Source of the DNA: Rubrivivax sp. | GTDB lineage: Bacteria; Pseudomonadota; Gammaproteobacteria; Burkholderiales; Burkholderiaceae_C | Direction of reading: 5' to 3' | Assembly (NCBI GenBank): GCA_016789955.1 | Contig: JAEUPB010000075.1 | Location: forward strand, 1-64,000 | DNA length: 64,000 nt | In this document: positions 63,121-64,000 of the stretch, piece by piece | Position numbering within the stretch: the stretch's first letter is position 1 | Layout of the letters: every line of letters starts with the position of its first letter | Translations under genes and position numbers: made by a program | The notes under the pieces: model-generated | What the model saw: the letters and a program-made list of their open reading frames with translations, nothing else | Database searches by the model: none | What the model was told of the DNA's origin: nothing

Positions 63121-64000
63121 ATGAGGAGGTCGCTGCACGGGCTGGTCACCCTGGCGTGGTCGCTGGCCTGCGCTGCGGTGCAGGCGCAGGCGCCGGATGC
63201 CGACGGCTGGCAGTACGAGGCCGGCCGCGGCCTGCGCCACGAGGCGGCCGGGCTGACGCTGGGCGGCTACGTCACCGGCGAGCTGCAGAAGCCCAGCAAC
63301 GACTCGTCGCAGGCGCGCATCAGCCACGTCAGCGTGTTCCTCTGGTGGGAGCCCACCGACGCGCTGAAGGTGTTCGGCGAGATCGACCAGGAGAACGTGG
63401 TGGCCCGCGTGCGCGAGCGCGGCCGGTTCGAAGACCGCGCCGAGCGTCGCGCCTCACTGGAGCGGCTGTACGCCACCTGGACGATCGACGATGCGCTGGT
63501 GCTGCGCGGCGGCAAGTTCCTCACGCCCGTGGGCCGCTGGAACCAGCGCCACGCCGACCCGCTGACGTGGACGCCCAGCCGCCCGCTGCTGACGCGCACC
63601 GTCCACCCGCAGAACGTGACCGGCGTGATGGCCTCGGGCACCCTGACGCCCGCCGGGCAGCCGCTGGAGTACGCGCTGTATGCCTCCAACGGTGCCGAGT
63701 GGGCGCCCGATCCGCGGCAGGACCTGTTCAGCACCGTGCGCGGCCTGCGCGCCGTGCTGCCGGTGGGCGCGGCGTGGCAGTTCGGCGTGTCGTACGCCCG
63801 CTACGAGCAGCGAGGCTCGCGCGAGCCTCGCGAGCTGCAGGGCGCCGACCTGCGCTGGGCCGCGGCCGGCTGGGAGGTGAGCGCCGAGTGGCTGCGCACG
63901 GCCGCCGTGAACCCGGCGCCGCCGTTCGGACCCGGTGGCGGAGGAGGCTTCGGCACCACCGGCAACCCGTTCGGGGGCGGCGGGACGTTCACGACGGCGG
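63121..64000 (+). CDS. Outer-membrane porin, phosphate-selective porin/OprP-like (partial, runs off window)
   Basis: At least 293 residues, cut by the window end. The signal peptide ends near AAVQAQA. The mature protein is beta-strand rich with alternating pattern: LTLGGYVTGELQ, ISHVSVFLWWEPTDALKVFGEID, LVLRGGKFLTPVGRW and WTPSRPLLTRTV, like OprO/P-type and other 16-strand porins. GGAGG lies upstream of ATG 63121. Gly-rich loops (GPGGGGGFG) near the end of the window are likely extracellular. It is divergent from the two-component operon, its probable regulator. Confidence 0.82.
   Translation, partial: MRRSLHGLVTLAWSLACAAVQAQAPDADGWQYEAGRGLRHEAAGLTLGGYVTGELQKPSNDSSQARISHVSVFLWWEPTDALKVFGEIDQENVVARVRERGRFEDRAERRASLERLYATWTIDDALVLRGGKFLTPVGRWNQRHADPLTWTPSRPLLTRTVHPQNVTGVMASGTLTPAGQPLEYALYASNGAEWAPDPRQDLFSTVRGLRAVLPVGAAWQFGVSYARYEQRGSREPRELQGADLRWAAAGWEVSAEWLRTAAVNPAPPFGPGGGGGFGTTGNPFGGGGTFTTA

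Overview
The window is a GC-rich (roughly 70% by eye) bacterial chromosome segment, densely packed with short operons and frequent 1-4 bp start/stop overlaps. Three Bug-type tripartite-tricarboxylate receptors, a DUF4124 protein, a PEP-CTERM protein and the codon bias point to a betaproteobacterium of the order Burkholderiales, plausibly in the Rubrivivax/Leptothrix/Piscinibacter neighbourhood. That placement is inference. I saw no rRNA, tRNA, CRISPR array, transposase or integrase.

Layout. 0.2-6.5 kb: a Bug receptor plus FAD monooxygenase operon, divergent from a molybdopterin oxidoreductase plus MFS carrier. 6.6-9.4 kb: a large cyclase-like/STAND-type ATPase, which seems to have landed next to a fragment of an epimerase gene. 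9.5-12.7 kb: an AhpD-like protein, an epimerase and a Bug receptor. 12.8-14.5 kb: a subtilase with a coupled small propeptide-like protein. 14.5-17.9 kb: Bug receptor, beta-hydroxyacid dehydrogenase and FAD monooxygenase. 18-29.4 kb: a run of small enzymes (PDZ, YciI, thioesterase, DnaB-like ATPase, GrpB, GFA, PNPOx, VOC, RidA, a PEP-CTERM protein) that contains a short-chain dehydrogenase-like protein with the complete halohydrin dehalogenase fingerprint. 29.4-34 kb: an MFS carrier divergent from a MocR regulator that lacks the PLP lysine, with 25-bp-phased operator-like repeats between them; then fhs. 34-38.3 kb: secreted hypotheticals, a DUF3828-like pair and an FAD monooxygenase.

38.4-50.1 kb looks like an accessory island. 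On the minus strand a 40-residue membrane peptide, a zinc-ribbon protein with an Ala-Pro hexamer-repeat linker and a 1912-residue phospholipase-D-like membrane protein are translationally coupled. On the plus strand, starting at an overlapping divergent start codon, lie a second zinc-ribbon protein and a highly divergent GroEL-like chaperonin without GroES. A multi-pass membrane protein, a SUKH-3-type immunity protein and a second small membrane protein related to the 40-residue peptide follow. This cluster is the best candidate here for an undescribed system.

50.4-64 kb: an SDR, a MOSC protein, a PH-like membrane protein, a hybrid sensor kinase that has lost its HisKA/phosphoacceptor segment, an orphan HicA-like protein, and a minus-strand operon of sensor kinase, sigma-54 activator, two beta-lactamase-fold serine hydrolases and a hypothetical protein, divergent from an outer-membrane porin cut by the window end.
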